This document shows, one piece after another, positions 1 to 9,490 of a stretch of DNA of 64,000 nucleotides; within the stretch, counting starts at the first letter, position 1; each line of letters starts with the position of its first letter. Below the pieces are notes generated by a model. The model made no database searches. It saw nothing but the letters and a program-made list of their open reading frames with translations, and had not been told where the DNA came from. Source of the stretch: Elizabethkingia occulta (lineage in GTDB: Bacteria > Bacteroidota > Bacteroidia > Flavobacteriales > Weeksellaceae); contig NZ_MAHX01000018.1 in the NCBI RefSeq assembly GCF_002023715.1, positions 124,001 to 188,000 on the forward strand, given 5' to 3'. Both the position numbers and the translations under genes were made by a program.

Positions 1-1268
1 ATTCCGTAGCGGAACTCTTTTTCAGCCTGAACCAATGCATTCTGTGCCAGTTCTTTTTGCTTCTTTTTCAGAGCAATTTGCGCATAGGCAATATCATAAT
101 TAGACTGATTATTGGCCAGATTCAGTGTCAGCTTTCTCGTAGCGTCATATTTCTGAGTCTGCAGCATTTCTTTATTTACTTTTGCCAGTTCTTCGGCATG
201 TTTACCTTCCTTACCATCAAATATCTCCCATTTGAATCCTACTCCCGCAGTAAGCAATGGAAAGATGGCGAGATTATTAGGTCTCCAATCCAGTTTTCTT
301 CCCGGATAATTCAGCTCCGGAATTGCCGGAATAATATTTTCCGAGGTTTTAATTCTGTTGTTATAAAGACCAATATAGTATAAAGAAGCCATTAACTGAA
401 CTTTTGGAATCCACCATGTTCTTTCTGCCTGTATTTTATAATCTGCAGCATTAATTCCATGATCGAGTGCACGAATTTCAGCTCTTTCTTCGATGCTTTT
501 CTGCAACGGAAGACTTTCCACCGGAACCAATACAGGGTTTATCAAACGTAATCTTTCTTTTTCTACTCCTGTCAATACTTCCAACTGAGTAAGCAGAAGT
601 TCTTTCTTCCCTTCATATTCTACAACCTTTGCATCCAGGGTTGCCTGAGCCAGTTCAATTTTCTTATGATCGTATGGTGTAATAAGGCCATAACCTAAAG
701 CTTTATCTGCTGTTTTTCTGTTGGCATCCAGTCTTCTCTTGCTTTCATCCAGAACAATTTTGGACTGGTGAATTAGCGCCAATTGGTCGTAAGCACGGGA
801 AACGGTTGTGATAACCTCATCACGGGTTTTCTCCAATAGGATATCTTCTGACTTTTTCTTTTCTTCCAGTGCTTTATTCAGATATTTTACCTTTCCGCCG
901 GAATACAATAACATTTTGGCATCTGCTTTTGCTATTCCGGAAAACCCGGAAATATTAAGATTGTTGCTATATGCCCCGCTGGGAATAGTAAGAAAAGGCT
1001 CCAGATTTATTTCCGGAGAACTCAGACGAGTTGTCGCATTAAGATAACCTGCCTGCCCACTCACCTCCAGTGTAGGAAGAAATATGTCTTTAAGTTTGTG
1101 CTGATCGAGTTCTGTGACCTTATTCTTGGTCTTCTGCATCATTAAATCCGCATCGCGTACAATAGCACTTTCCAGCAATTCTTTGAAGTCGGGAGCCGAT
1201 TGTCCCCATCCCAAAACAGGGAGTAAAAACAAGCTTATCCCATACAGTGATAATCTGTTCCTCATCAT
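1..1268 (-). CDS. TolC family outer membrane efflux protein, 3' end outside the window
   Basis: About 422 codons are visible and the frame is still open at the window edge, so the C-terminus is missing. The chosen start is the first of two adjacent ATG codons (MMRNRLSLYG); it is followed by a signal peptide ending near GWGQ. The rest is the long, alanine-, glutamine- and lysine-rich helical pattern of TolC-type outer membrane factors, with two related halves (around residues 30-220 and 240-420) and alternating short beta segments. Such proteins form trimeric outer membrane channels for RND pumps or type I secretion. The adaptor and pump partners would lie beyond the left edge. An AT-rich hairpin with a T run lies just upstream, so the gene is probably transcribed separately from the macroglobulin gene. 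Confidence 0.88.
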   Translation of the reverse strand, partial: MMRNRLSLYGISLFLLPVLGWGQSAPDFKELLESAIVRDADLMMQKTKNKVTELDQHKLKDIFLPTLEVSGQAGYLNATTRLSSPEINLEPFLTIPSGAYSNNLNISGFSGIAKADAKMLLYSGGKVKYLNKALEEKKKSEDILLEKTRDEVITTVSRAYDQLALIHQSKIVLDESKRRLDANRKTADKALGYGLITPYDHKKIELAQATLDAKVVEYEGKKELLLTQLEVLTGVEKERLRLINPVLVPVESLPLQKSIEERAEIRALDHGINAADYKIQAERTWWIPKVQLMASLYYIGLYNNRIKTSENIIPAIPELNYPGRKLDWRPNNLAIFPLLTAGVGFKWEIFDGKEGKHAEELAKVNKEMLQTQKYDATRKLTLNLANNQSNYDIAYAQIALKKKQKELAQNALVQAEKEFRYG

Positions 1269-1291
1269 TCTATTTTTCACAAAAATAATAC

Positions 1292-1335
1292 AAAAAAAAT
1301 GGAAAAAAGAGAAATTTTAATCCTCTTTTTTCCAT
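1292..1335 (-). terminator. Rho-independent terminator after the macroglobulin gene
   Basis: A perfect 13-bp inverted repeat (ATGGAAAAAAGAG at 1299-1311, its complement at 1323-1335) with an 11-base loop is followed on the minus strand by a run of T (1298-1292). It lies 64 bp past the stop codon of the macroglobulin gene and 30 bp before the TolC-family start. The stem is AT-rich, so its strength is uncertain. Confidence 0.6.
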
Positions 1336-1399
1336 TAAAGTTAGTTTAACCCTCAATTCCCATAAAATCAATGCTTACAGGAAGTGTATAACTTCATTT

Positions 1400-4300
1400 C
1401 TATGGCGCTACGGTAACATTTGTTCCTTGTGTATGTGCATTCATCTGAGGAGCGTAGTAATTCTGCATTGTTGTAATTCCGTTAGAGAACTTACCTGCAA
1501 TATTAGCTACCACATCATATTCGAAAACATATTTACCTTTTGGCATCTGTTCTATATAGAAGTTGGTTGATGCATCTTTAGTCGACTGATAATAACCTAA
1601 ATTGTTCTTCCACTGGTATCCGGACAATACATCTGCTGGCTCAAATCCTGCAGCTCTCATATCTTTGATATGGATATATTCCATCGGACGATCTGTATTC
1701 AGAATCATTCTTACCGTTACTTTATCTCCTACACGAAGTGGTGTATCAGCTGTAATCTTTTTAAGTTCTTCTCCGTTTTCTGTTTTCACTTTTTTGTAAA
1801 GCTCTTTGGTCACAGAAATATAGGTTTCAGAAGATTTCACTTTATCCAAATCTTCATAATACTGCCAGAACAATCCTCCCTGAACAATACCAGGACCTGG
1901 TTTGGTTACGGTTACTTCAGCCAGTTTTTTATCCAGTTCAGGAGATTTTACAGCAGACTTGATATAACCTGTTGCCTGAACATCAGTTTTTGTCAACTCT
2001 TTACCACCCCAGACTACAGTTGCTTTGTCCGCTTCCGGAGTTGTCCATGACTTACCGCTGTTCATTATTGTATAGATAACTTCTGCAGTAGCACGGCTAG
2101 TTTCCCAATGGTTGACTTCTTTCTGAGTTATCAGCCAGATTTTCATATCTTCTATAATTGCATCATTAGGTTTCAGCTTATTGAATGCCTGCATTGCCAA
2201 AGCATGGTTAATTGCTTTCGAAGCATACCAGCCCCATGCATCCAGATTCTGCTTCCAGTATACACCCTGAGTTTGAGTATCTGTAGACGTTTCTTTCAGA
2301 TAGGTCATCAGTTTATCAGAAACATCTTTCAATCCATAGTTATTGAATAATAATGCAGCTCTTGATAATCCGTAGAATGTAAAATCTGTAATCTTAGCTG
2401 TTTTTGCTTTAGCAATAACCTGAGATTTCAGTGTTGCGCCTGTATTTTTTAATGGGTATTGAGCTTCCCAGTAATGACGTGTATCCAGATAATCCAATAC
2501 CAGATTGCTCCACGGATTCATATCTTTTGGTTTCCAGTAACGGTTGATCTCACGGTCCAAATAAGCCGTTAATGCACTTACCATTTCATTTTGCGGTGTA
2601 TTCTGATAATCGTTCACGCCGCCTTTATCTTTCAGCCATTCGTTTACTTTTCCTAAATTTTTAAGAATATAAAGCGATGTAGAGAAGCTGCTTGGAGAAC
2701 CTGCATACCATGAGAACCCACCATCACCATTTTGCAATTGTTTTAGTGTGCTCCAATCGTCTAAAATAGAGTTACGCATATTATTGGCATCAAACAGACG
2801 TGCTAACATTTGCATTTGCTGTTTCTCATCTTTAGCCTCGAATACCCAAGGTGTTTCTTCTAATAAAAGCTGCTTCAGTTCCTGATTTTTCTCCAGATTA
2901 CTTTCCAATAAGCCTTTCTCCTGATATTCTTCAAAGATTTTCTTCATTCTCGGATTAGCCTTAAATATTTCAGAAGCCAGAACATCTGCAAACCATTTAT
3001 TGAATACTACATCTGCTGAATTATTAATATCATTCTTCAGACTTGGTAATGCAAACAGCACTTCCCAAATTGGATTGGTTGTCAGCTCTAATGTATTAGA
3101 AACATTGGCAATTGTTGTCGAGTTATTCGATTTCAACTGATCCAGTACAAAAGTCTTAGTTTGCCCTTCTTTTACAAAAATTGGTAAGGCATCCGTTACC
3201 AACATTCTGTTTGGCAATACCGGAACTGCTTTTTGTTCACCATCACTGTACTGCCCTGCTTTTGCAACCGTTTTTATAATAATTCCGGAAACATCGTTTG
3301 GCACTTTGAAAGTCCAGTTAACAGATTTGCTTGAAGTTGCATTGATATCAAAATTCTGAATCAGATTATTCAGTCCGAATTTTGAAGAAATATCTTCGTT
3401 GGTATCAGCATTCAGAATTTGCAGCTGTACGCTACCACTCAACGCTTTTTCTACAAGATTATTCAGCTTCACCTGCATATTAATTTCATCACCTTCACGT
3501 AAGAATCTTGGATAATTTGGAGTAACCGAGAAATCTTTCTGTGTAACAATAGTCTGCTCCAGTGTTGCAGCATTAGCATTTTTATCATGTGCCAGGAACA
3601 TCAGCTTCCACTTAGTTAGCGCTTCCGGAGATGTAAATTCAAAACTTACATTTCCATCTTTATCTGTTTTTAAGTTTGGATAGAAGAATCCAGTTTCATT
3701 CAAATTACTGCGAACAGGAACTTTGTCCAGATCTTCTTTTTTCTTCGCTTTACCATATCCAGTAACTACAACTGCTTCTACATCTCTAGTGTTTACACTA
3801 TCTTTTTTAGCAGCAGCTACAGGTGCTGGTAATGCCATATCCGCAGTAGCTTCATAAGCTACATTAGCTTTCCGTAATGTGGATCCTCCTCTAATTCTGA
3901 CATTAGTTGCAAGTCCACTTAGCGCTCCATACTGATCGAACCAGTTAAAATAAGGCTCAAATACGGTTTTAGCATTCAAATATTTTTCACGTTTATTAAA
4001 GCGTACAGAGTTTAGACTTTCTTTACCCACTCCATAATTTTGCTGTATAAATCTTTCGAAATTGAAATTTCTGAATGTATAAGTATTAGCAGCGAACTGA
4101 TCCAGTGACATATCGTACATATTAGCCAATAATTCGGCAACTGCTTTTTCTTTGTTCTTTCCAGTAATCTTCACCGTCCACTTTTCTTTGCTTCCCGGCT
4201 GAATCTTATCACGGAAAGTGGTAAGTTCTATCTTCATAGGTTCTGTTTCATTACGAACCGGCAAGTTTGTAGAAAGTGTCTGAATATCATTATAAGCGGC

Positions 4301-7234
4301 TAAAGTAAACTGAAGGTTCAGTTGCTTCACAGCCGGATCTGTAGGAATTACTATCTCATATTCCAACACACCATTTTTAATGTATTTCTCTTCGGTTTTA
4401 GTTTCTCCGTTTCCGTTTTGTACATACACATATACTTTAGCGTCAGGGATTGAGGAATACAGATATACTTTAGCTTTTTCTCCTCTTGCATAATCTTTCT
4501 GATTATTCATTAATCTGAAGAAAGGTCTCTGTCCATTTCCTAAAGATTTTCTGTCCCATACCTCGAAGACTTTTTCAGTTTTTATAGTATCCTGTCCTTC
4601 GATGTTGTAGAATTCCAGTTTGTAAGTTCCAGCAGCTAATTTCCCAAGACTAAATTCTTCATCAGTGGTTGTTTTTTGCAGTACTGTTTGTTTCTCTTTT
4701 CTATTCTTCGCTAACTCGGATTTATCAAAGTAATCGTGTGGGAATTTCTGAATGAAATTCTCTTTAGAAAATACAGGAATATCTTGTACAAAATCTTCAA
4801 AATTATTTCTGAAAATACGATCCGGAGATTCCAGAAGACTTAGTTTTGCCTGATAGCTTTTCCCTAGTTTCTGGTTATTATAATTCTTAGTCGCTACTTT
4901 TACTTTTATATCTTCATTCGCAAAAGCCGGCTTTACTTCTTCAGCTTCTATAAAGTGGCTTACAGAAGCTACACGGAATGTTGAAGAGTTTTCCTGTGTT
5001 TCACCATTGATATCAGTTACCGATGCATTTACCACATATTCATTTACCTGAATTCCTTTTAGCTTATCATCTTTTTTAAGATCAACAGGAATATCAAATT
5101 CACCTTTTTCATTGGTTTTAATAGTTCCCAGAATTGAATTTTCGTTAGATGTTGGTGTGAACCAATAGAAATAACGGTAACGAATATCCTGTTTCTTAAT
5201 TTCATAATTCAGCGTGGCGTTGCTTAACGGAACTCCCGAGAATGAAACAGCTTTGCCTTTCATATGAATGGTTTGGCCAAATTTATATTCACCTTTAATA
5301 TCTTCAAAGGTAATTTCGAAATTCGGACGTTTGTATTCTTCTACTCTGAAATTTACAGAACCTTCATCTGTTTCCAGCATAAACTGGCCATTTAGTTTTC
5401 CTTTTGGTAAAATAAAGTTGCCACTATAGCTACCAAATTCATTTGTTGTAAATATCTGCTCCGAAACATCTTCACCATTAGCATCTACCAATTTTATCTT
5501 TTGCTTCATCCCTACTACAACAGTTTCCTTTTTATTGCTGTATTGGGTATTAATCACTTTGAAATAAACTGTTTGTCCAGGTCTGTAAATAGCTCTGTCC
5601 AAAAATATCTGAGCTGTTTTTTCAGTTGCATCAACTCTTGGCTGATCATAATAATCGCCACCATAAGCTTCTATAAAGCTGATATTTTTCTCCGAATCTT
5701 CAACCAAATAACGTTTGTAATTTCGGGTTTTATTTTCCGGAAATACAAAAATTCCCTGTGGGTCTGTTTTAGTTAAAAATTTGGCTACAGGCTTATTGTA
5801 TTCGCTGTAGTCATAAAAAATAAGACCTATATTCTTCTTAGATTCACCATTATTTCTGCTAATAAGTCTCAATACATTGTTCGCACTGTTATTCGAAATT
5901 TTATTATAAATAATACGGGAATCTGTTACAGAGAACCAGTAGCTTCCCTGAGATTTTCCCTCCACAATATATTCGGCAATGTAAAGACCATTCTTCAATG
6001 CAGACAGTTCTACAGAAGAGACATGGTTTTTATAATCTTCTGTATTTTTCAGCTGATAGTTTTCTTTTTTCACGAGTTGCTTTGCAACCTTTAACAAAGG
6101 GTTCTTATAGCTGTCTTTAATATGGCTGATAAATGAATTCATATCAGTTACCTGATAAATATTCATGGCAAAAGCATCTGCATTTTTATAGTTAACAGAC
6201 AAGTGAATGGGTTGCTGAGGTAATGTAAAAGATTCATAGCTTACCGTTATTACCGGAGCTGTAATACTATTCTCTGTATTTTTTATATTATTCTGAAAAT
6301 CACTCTTAGGATATATTTCCTTTGCTTTCTTCAAAATAGACATTGCCTCTTTAGGGCTTGAAGAAGCCAGACCTCCAGCTATATCATTCAGAATATAGAC
6401 TTTGTAATCTCCATCTGTGGAAGAATTTACAATTGCTTCATATTTTTTGCGGGCTTCCGCTTCTGATAATTGACTAAAGCTTACCTCATACTGGGATTTA
6501 AGGTATTCATAAAACAATTTAGGGTTTCCTGAATTAGATGCAATCTGATCATTGTAAATTTCCAGAATTTTAGCATTATTTGATTTTAATTCATTTGGCG
6601 TAAATAATACATTATCCTTTAAAAAGTCTACATGTTGCAAAGCGACCCAGTCCTGAACAGACGGGAAGTAAGCAATATCCTGTGTATTGGCAAATAACTT
6701 CTGATATTTGGTCATGGAAATTTTATGAATTTCATTTTTAACCTTTCCAAGATCATTGAAATTCTGTGTGAAATATTTTTTAAAATCCAGCTTAGACCAT
6801 GTTTCAATCTGACCAAAGTCCTGATTATCTATATTAGTCCTGTCCTGAATCTTCCATTGATTTCGTTTTAAATAATCGTCTACAAACTTTATCTGTAAAG
6901 CACGATATACTAATAGCTCGTCTCCTTTCAGATTCTTTTCCTGCTTTTTTATTTTGTCAAAAAACTGGCTTGCAGAATTATTTTTCTCATCGTCGCGCGC
7001 TTGGTTGACAATTACAAACTCTGCCTTCAGGGCATTGATTAACTCAATGGTGTTGTTATCTTTCATAGCTTGTTTCTGAATATCCAATACTATTGGCAAA
7101 TTGGATTTTACCATTCCTTTTGCATAATTATCGTTAATCTTTTTCCATTGCTGATCATAGTAATTCTGGGCATGTAATGAGATACCCGATAAAATGACCA
7201 ACAGCAGGCTAAAAATTTTGGCAATGCGTTGCAT
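1400..7234 (-). CDS. Alpha-2-macroglobulin family protein without thioester
   Basis: A 1944-residue exported protein with a signal peptide ending near LHAQ. The family forms large envelope proteins that trap proteases. An MG2 domain starts near residue 548 (FLDRAIYRPGQTVYFK). The A2M domain begins near 1180 (LKTDKDGNVSFEFTSP). An alpha/alpha-toroid region lies near 1490-1800 (LQNGDGGFSWY). The thioester motif (C-x-E-Q) that precedes the toroid in thioester-bearing members is absent; the equivalent stretch reads NDINNSADVVFNKW. I see no cysteine anywhere in the protein. Residues about 1105-1160 contain VRIRGGSTL and VEAVVVTGYG, which resemble the plug and TonB-box motifs of SusC-type receptors. 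A conformational, non-covalent trap or a structural role is more likely than covalent trapping. It is divergent from the UbiA-like gene with only 19 bp between starts. Confidence 0.9.
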   Translation of the reverse strand: MQRIAKIFSLLLVILSGISLHAQNYYDQQWKKINDNYAKGMVKSNLPIVLDIQKQAMKDNNTIELINALKAEFVIVNQARDDEKNNSASQFFDKIKKQEKNLKGDELLVYRALQIKFVDDYLKRNQWKIQDRTNIDNQDFGQIETWSKLDFKKYFTQNFNDLGKVKNEIHKISMTKYQKLFANTQDIAYFPSVQDWVALQHVDFLKDNVLFTPNELKSNNAKILEIYNDQIASNSGNPKLFYEYLKSQYEVSFSQLSEAEARKKYEAIVNSSTDGDYKVYILNDIAGGLASSSPKEAMSILKKAKEIYPKSDFQNNIKNTENSITAPVITVSYESFTLPQQPIHLSVNYKNADAFAMNIYQVTDMNSFISHIKDSYKNPLLKVAKQLVKKENYQLKNTEDYKNHVSSVELSALKNGLYIAEYIVEGKSQGSYWFSVTDSRIIYNKISNNSANNVLRLISRNNGESKKNIGLIFYDYSEYNKPVAKFLTKTDPQGIFVFPENKTRNYKRYLVEDSEKNISFIEAYGGDYYDQPRVDATEKTAQIFLDRAIYRPGQTVYFKVINTQYSNKKETVVVGMKQKIKLVDANGEDVSEQIFTTNEFGSYSGNFILPKGKLNGQFMLETDEGSVNFRVEEYKRPNFEITFEDIKGEYKFGQTIHMKGKAVSFSGVPLSNATLNYEIKKQDIRYRYFYWFTPTSNENSILGTIKTNEKGEFDIPVDLKKDDKLKGIQVNEYVVNASVTDINGETQENSSTFRVASVSHFIEAEEVKPAFANEDIKVKVATKNYNNQKLGKSYQAKLSLLESPDRIFRNNFEDFVQDIPVFSKENFIQKFPHDYFDKSELAKNRKEKQTVLQKTTTDEEFSLGKLAAGTYKLEFYNIEGQDTIKTEKVFEVWDRKSLGNGQRPFFRLMNNQKDYARGEKAKVYLYSSIPDAKVYVYVQNGNGETKTEEKYIKNGVLEYEIVIPTDPAVKQLNLQFTLAAYNDIQTLSTNLPVRNETEPMKIELTTFRDKIQPGSKEKWTVKITGKNKEKAVAELLANMYDMSLDQFAANTYTFRNFNFERFIQQNYGVGKESLNSVRFNKREKYLNAKTVFEPYFNWFDQYGALSGLATNVRIRGGSTLRKANVAYEATADMALPAPVAAAKKDSVNTRDVEAVVVTGYGKAKKKEDLDKVPVRSNLNETGFFYPNLKTDKDGNVSFEFTSPEALTKWKLMFLAHDKNANAATLEQTIVTQKDFSVTPNYPRFLREGDEINMQVKLNNLVEKALSGSVQLQILNADTNEDISSKFGLNNLIQNFDINATSSKSVNWTFKVPNDVSGIIIKTVAKAGQYSDGEQKAVPVLPNRMLVTDALPIFVKEGQTKTFVLDQLKSNNSTTIANVSNTLELTTNPIWEVLFALPSLKNDINNSADVVFNKWFADVLASEIFKANPRMKKIFEEYQEKGLLESNLEKNQELKQLLLEETPWVFEAKDEKQQMQMLARLFDANNMRNSILDDWSTLKQLQNGDGGFSWYAGSPSSFSTSLYILKNLGKVNEWLKDKGGVNDYQNTPQNEMVSALTAYLDREINRYWKPKDMNPWSNLVLDYLDTRHYWEAQYPLKNTGATLKSQVIAKAKTAKITDFTFYGLSRAALLFNNYGLKDVSDKLMTYLKETSTDTQTQGVYWKQNLDAWGWYASKAINHALAMQAFNKLKPNDAIIEDMKIWLITQKEVNHWETSRATAEVIYTIMNSGKSWTTPEADKATVVWGGKELTKTDVQATGYIKSAVKSPELDKKLAEVTVTKPGPGIVQGGLFWQYYEDLDKVKSSETYISVTKELYKKVKTENGEELKKITADTPLRVGDKVTVRMILNTDRPMEYIHIKDMRAAGFEPADVLSGYQWKNNLGYYQSTKDASTNFYIEQMPKGKYVFEYDVVANIAGKFSNGITTMQNYYAPQMNAHTQGTNVTVAP

Positions 7235-7253
7235 AAATATTTATTTTTGATGT

Positions 7254-8006
7254 GTGTTAAATTTACTTAAAAAATATATAGTAGACAGTCAGATTTATGT
7301 TTCTTTAATGGGAACTTTGCTCACGCTGTTCTTTATGACAGAGCGAATTCCATTCCGTTCTGCGCTTATCCTCCTTATATTTCTTACTTTTCTAAATGGG
7401 TATTTGTATACAAAATACCAGATGACGAAAAGACTTTTTCGTTATGTATTGCTCTTTAATACAGTAACTTTTATCTTCTGTGTCACTGTAATCATCCACA
7501 GACATCATCCCGAATCATTGATTAAATGGTTACTTATCATCATTTTAGGTTTTTTGTATAATAGTCAGTTCCTCAATACATTCATCAGAAAAATTCCTTT
7601 TATAAAAATCTTCCATGTGGCTCTTGTATGGGCGCTGATCAACTCGTGGCTTATAATGCCTGTGATACAATGGGATGTTTTTTTCATCACCTTTCTCTTG
7701 GTATCAGGTCTTATTTTACCTTTTGATATTCGGGATATGCAATCTGATACCGTTACTACATTTCCACAGATTATCGGTATTCAGAATACTAAATATCTGG
7801 CTTATTTGCTGTTTTTTTCTTCATCACTCATTGCTGTTTTTTTTCTACAACCCGATTTCGCTTTATGCTATTTTCTGTCTGTAGTTATTGGTTTTATACT
7901 TATTTATTTTGCTCAGCCTTCAAGGTCTGATGCTTATTATTCTTTCGGAGTAGAAACGATTAGTGGTCTTCCGTTTTTGTTTCATCTCCTTCTGAAATTA
8001 TTCTGA
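7254..8006 (+). CDS. UbiA-like polytopic membrane protein
   Basis: A 250-residue protein made almost entirely of hydrophobic segments (about eight). Residues 158-165 read D-I-R-D-M-Q-S-D, matching the second aspartate-rich motif (DxxDxxxD) of UbiA prenyltransferases. The first motif (NxxxDxxxD) is degraded: N48 is followed by GYLYTKYQ with no aspartate. The fold is therefore probably that of UbiA, but prenyl diphosphate binding is doubtful. The start is a GTG at 7254; an ATG at 7308 is an alternative that would remove the first hydrophobic stretch. The gene ends 31 bp before recF and may be co-transcribed with it. Confidence 0.6.
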   Translation: MLNLLKKYIVDSQIYVSLMGTLLTLFFMTERIPFRSALILLIFLTFLNGYLYTKYQMTKRLFRYVLLFNTVTFIFCVTVIIHRHHPESLIKWLLIIILGFLYNSQFLNTFIRKIPFIKIFHVALVWALINSWLIMPVIQWDVFFITFLLVSGLILPFDIRDMQSDTVTTFPQIIGIQNTKYLAYLLFFSSSLIAVFFLQPDFALCYFLSVVIGFILIYFAQPSRSDAYYSFGVETISGLPFLFHLLLKLF

Positions 8007-8037
8007 TTGTCGTATCTTTACCCAAGTTTTTCCAAGT

Positions 8038-9117
8038 ATGCTGATACAATCTATTCGCTTAAACAATTTTAAAAATCATGCTTTTCGCCAATTTGACTTT
8101 TCACCACAAATCAATTGCTTTGTTGGGAACAATGGCGTAGGCAAGACTAATATATTAGACGCACTATATTACCTTTCGGTTGGAAAAAGTTTTCTGGGCA
8201 ATACAGATCAGAACAATATTTTGCAAGGCGAAGAGTTCTTCAACATCGAAGCAGTGGTAGCTGATGATGAAAAAGAAAATATTATAAAAGTTCAGCAACC
8301 TCTCAATTCTAAGAAAATTATTAAGAAAAATGATAAGTCATACGAAAGGCTTGCCGATCATATAGGCTTTCTGCCTTCGGTTATCATTTCTCCTTATGAC
8401 AACAATTTAATATCAGATTCGGGAGAAGCGCGCAGAAGATTTCTGGATGGTATGATCTCTCAGACCGATACTGAATATCTTTTTCATATTATCCAGTACC
8501 AAAAAACGATCCAGCAAAGGAATGCTTTACTAAAAGCTTTCCAAAAGAATCGTTTTTTCGATGCCGATTCTCTGGAAATTTATCAGCATCATCTGATAAA
8601 ATCCGGGAATATAATACACGAAAAAAGAAAGGCTTTCAACGAGAAGTTCTCTCCTATCGTACAGAAGTTTTATCAGTTGATTTCTGATGGAAAAGAAGAC
8701 ATAGAAATCAATTACCAATCCGATCTTTCTGAACAGGATTTCGAAGCAATTCTGGTTCAGAACCTGGAAAAGGACAGAATATTGACTTATACCTCCCGAG
8801 GTACTCATAAAGATGACCTTATCTTCCTTATGCGCCAGTTTCCGTTAAAGAAAACAGGATCACAGGGACAACAGAAAACTTTTCTTATCAGCCTAAAACT
8901 TGCGCAAATGCAGATGATAAAAGATATCACCGGGAAATCGCCTATTCTTTTACTGGATGATATTTTTGACAAACTGGATGACAACAGAGTGAGTCAGCTT
9001 ATAGCACTTGTAAATAAAGAGAATTTCGGGCAAATTTTTATTACAGATACCCATAAAGACCGTACACAATCTATTGTACAACGTATTAATGAGGAAAGCC
9101 GGATTTTTGAGTTATAG
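8038..9117 (+). CDS. recF: DNA replication and repair protein RecF
   Basis: A 359-residue SMC-like ATPase that helps load RecA at gapped DNA together with RecO and RecR. The Walker A motif GNNGVGKT is at residues 30-37. The Walker B region ILLLDDIFDKLDD is near residues 300-312, and an ABC-like signature region (GSQGQQKTFLISLKLAQ) precedes it. Length and the N-terminal IRLNNFKNH segment are typical for RecF. A partial TAnnTTTG-like box (TATCTTTA, 8013-8020) lies upstream. The next gene on the same strand is DciA-like, as often seen beside recF, but here 373 bp of non-coding DNA separates the two. Confidence 0.97.
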   Translation: MLIQSIRLNNFKNHAFRQFDFSPQINCFVGNNGVGKTNILDALYYLSVGKSFLGNTDQNNILQGEEFFNIEAVVADDEKENIIKVQQPLNSKKIIKKNDKSYERLADHIGFLPSVIISPYDNNLISDSGEARRRFLDGMISQTDTEYLFHIIQYQKTIQQRNALLKAFQKNRFFDADSLEIYQHHLIKSGNIIHEKRKAFNEKFSPIVQKFYQLISDGKEDIEINYQSDLSEQDFEAILVQNLEKDRILTYTSRGTHKDDLIFLMRQFPLKKTGSQGQQKTFLISLKLAQMQMIKDITGKSPILLLDDIFDKLDDNRVSQLIALVNKENFGQIFITDTHKDRTQSIVQRINEESRIFEL

Positions 9118-9490
9118 TTTTGGGCAATGATAAAAACTAAGAACCACTATAGATACATAGAATACAAATATTTATAATAGTCTTACATAGAAAAATAAAT
9201 TTTTAAACATAGACCCTGTTTAAATTTTGATTAAAAAAATATTAGACTTCGACAGGCTCAGCCTGACACTCCTAAAAGGAAGATATATCGGACGAGCAAT
9301 GTCACTCTGAGTTAAGTCTATAGTGAGCTTGACGAACTATCGAAGAGTATTAACAATAAAATTTAACTTATATATTTTTATAGTGCATCGGAAATATCTC
9401 TAAACCACATTAAAACTATATTCCTCTGTAGTTAACAAATTTATTATAATTAGAAATTATACAATTTGAATAAAATCAATAGATTTAAAA
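9118..9490 (+). other. Non-coding gap between recF and the DciA-like gene
   Basis: This 373-bp AT-rich stretch holds no convincing gene. Its centre is an imperfect inverted-repeat element (9248-9346, listed separately). No clear rho-independent terminator for recF is visible; the DciA-like gene presumably has its own promoter in the last 100 bp, but I see no good TAnnTTTG box there. Confidence 0.6.
9248..9346. repeat. Dispersed inverted-repeat element, copy 1
   Basis: The left arm begins TTCGACAGGCTCAGCCTGACA. The right side carries TGTCACTCTGAGTTAAG and ends in a decayed GACGAACTATCGAAG. A second, better-preserved copy is at 13288-13361, with matching outer arms and similar bases after the right end (AACAATAAAATT here, AGCAATAAAATA there). 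Such elements resemble REP/MITE-like intergenic palindromes. No transposase lies nearby. Confidence 0.65.
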
